Part shown: piece after piece, positions 6,390 to 7,378 of the stretch
Position numbering within the stretch: the stretch's first letter is position 1
Layout: each line of letters starts with the position of its first letter
Assembly (NCBI GenBank): GCA_047632015.1
Contig: JBLIBC010000131.1
Span: forward strand, 1 to 7,378
Length of the DNA: 7,378 bases
DNA from: JBLIAZ01 sp047632015
GTDB lineage: Bacteria; Bacteroidota; Bacteroidia; Flavobacteriales_C; GCA-002722245
Reading direction: 5' to 3'
Program-made: the position numbers and the translations under genes
The notes under the pieces: generated by a model
Database searches by the model: none
What the model was told of the DNA's origin: nothing
The model's input: the letters and a program-made list of their open reading frames with translations, nothing else

Positions 6390-7378
6390 GGTCTGCTCAG
6401 AAATTAATTTTTCAATTTTGAAAAAACCAAAATTTTTGAAATTTTACTTTTTCACTCAGATAATTGCGCGGTAATTTTCTCAAAAAAACTTGAATTTCCT
6501 TTTTGAGCCATTTTTTGAACCGAAAAAGAAAAGAAACCCCGATTTTATCAAGGTTTTTTAAGTTCATTACAAAAAATATCGCACCTATCCAGCTCTCTGA
6601 AGTTGCTTTTAGTTTTGCTCTGATTTGATTAAGGTTGTATCCGTTTTTCCCTTGTCCAAATTTACCCTCTATCTGATTACGCTCACTGGCTTCAGCTTTT
6701 CTTTGTTTCTTTTTTTGGTAAGATTCGTTTTTTGACGCCTCACTTTTCCGACCTAAAGCTGGCGCTGTGATTCTTATGTTTCGTTCTTTTAGCCAACTTC
6801 TGTTTTCTCGAGTGGCATAAATTTTATCTACCAAGACTAGTTCTGGATAGAAACCATGTAAACCTAAGTAATTGTTTGCCTGCTTTTTTAGATCACTTGC
6901 CTCGTTGTAAACATCCCAACTCAAAGTATCTATTCGTGCAAAACCATTGTCTAAACTCACCCCTAGTTTTGAACCAAGTTCAATCTTTGATTTTATTTTA
7001 CCTCGTGGAACCGGACGGACATGGGCTTGCCAAATATTGACAATTCTATCCTTGCTACTCTTGGTTTTTTCATCATACATCTGTTTTTGCTGTACATAAG
7101 CTGTTTGAATCACCTAAAGCATTTTTTGATCATCATAAGTTAATGGAAAACGCAGTGAGCAACGCTTGTTTTCAATGCTGTCCAAAAGAGAATCAATGTA
7201 TGCTAAATTTCTCTTGACACACTCAATCAGCTTGCGGTTCATCTTTCGGTGCACGCCCTGAATTTTCCTTTTTTTCTTTGAGTAATCTAAAAACAATACG
7301 TCCATTTTTTTTCGGTAAGTCCTGGCCTTTTCTCCTTGCTTCTCGTTCAATACATAAAGGGAATCTATCATTTTTTCT
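6390..7378 (-). mobile_element. IS5/IS1182-type insertion sequence, 3' part (other end outside the window)
   Basis: The element is recognised by its transposase (6412 to the edge). Its boundary appears to lie at GGTCTGCTCAGAAA (from about 6390), which begins only some 20 bases beyond the transposase stop and resembles the GG-starting ends of IS5-superfamily elements. The four bases just outside, TTAG (6386-6389), fit the YTAR-type target used by some IS5-family members. The opposite terminal repeat and the second target copy lie beyond base 7378, so the exact end is not proven. The IS lies upstream of the phosphatase gene and points toward it, with about 175 bases of host sequence left between them. 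Confidence 0.7.
6412..7378 (-). pseudogene. IS5/IS1182-type DDE transposase, interrupted by an in-frame TAG
   Basis: The frame is open from the window edge (the 5' end is missing) through EKARTYRKK and a basic linker region to QKML. It meets TAG at 7116-7114 and continues in the same frame with GTG ATT CAA (VIQTAYVQQKQMYDEKTK) to a TGA at 6414-6412. The two halves together read as one transposase. The second half carries KIELGSKLGVSLDNGFARID, the second catalytic Asp in LVLVDKIYATREN and the catalytic Glu in RNQIEGKFGQGKNGYN, ending with the conserved SWIGAIFFVMNL. The first catalytic Asp of this family lies nearer the N-terminus, outside the window. A single base change (for example GAG or CAG to TAG) explains the break. 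The ATG at 7371 is internal and is probably not the start. Restart at the GTG (7113) would give a protein lacking the N-terminal DNA-binding part and is unlikely to be active. Confidence 0.8.

Noticed and set aside
6411..6445. Short inverted repeats in the A/T runs near the transposase stop
   Set aside because: Arms of about five bases in A/T-only sequence are expected by chance and lie inside the coding frame.
1..7378. tRNA genes, CRISPR arrays, phage attachment sites or a defence system
   Set aside because: Reading both strands showed no cloverleaf, no regularly spaced repeats, and no nuclease, helicase or toxin-like genes; the window is explained by polysaccharide genes and one IS.

Overview
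The window is AT-rich and reads as part of a surface-polysaccharide (capsule or exopolysaccharide) locus of a Bacteroidota bacterium, most likely a flavobacterium. The support is the gene set: a RemB/Wzi-type outer-membrane barrel, a short Wza-like lipoprotein ending in a hydrophobic segment, a fused Wzz-kinase protein and a PHP-type phosphatase. Genes mostly lack Shine-Dalgarno sequences, and two sites fit the Bacteroidota -7 consensus TAnnTTTG. Species cannot be named from the sequence alone.

Layout on the + strand: the C-terminal end of a non-hydrolysing UDP-GlcNAc 2-epimerase (2-259), a short stretch with an orphan Shine-Dalgarno and a possible gene remnant (248-363), and a Wzi/RemB-family barrel (347-1951) ended by a good intrinsic terminator (1956-1982). 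A 357-base gap (1952-2308) follows, rich in inverted repeats and probably the leader of the next operon. It leads into a Wza-like export lipoprotein (2309-3082) and, three bases later, a Wzc-like tyrosine autokinase (3086-5407). On the - strand, convergent with the kinase, lies a CpsB/YwqE-type phosphatase (5478-6212). Beyond its promoter region is the 3' part of an IS5/IS1182-type insertion sequence (about 6390 to the window end), whose transposase frame is cut by an in-frame TAG.

How the genes work together: the epimerase supplies UDP-ManNAc-type sugar nucleotide. The Wzc-like kinase sets chain length and drives assembly in the inner membrane through cycles of phosphorylation on its tyrosine-rich tail. 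The Wza-like protein provides the periplasmic and outer-membrane exit, the phosphatase resets the kinase, and the Wzi-like barrel probably attaches or organises polymer at the cell surface. These roles come from family knowledge; the sequence shows only the domains and motifs.

I see no clearly new biological system. Points worth a second look are the alternating-tyrosine tail encoded partly by a GGATAT hexamer repeat, the nested dyads in the wza-wzc leader, a short 5S-rRNA-like stretch after the terminator, an 11-bp inverted repeat between the convergent kinase and phosphatase genes, and the nonsense-interrupted transposase.
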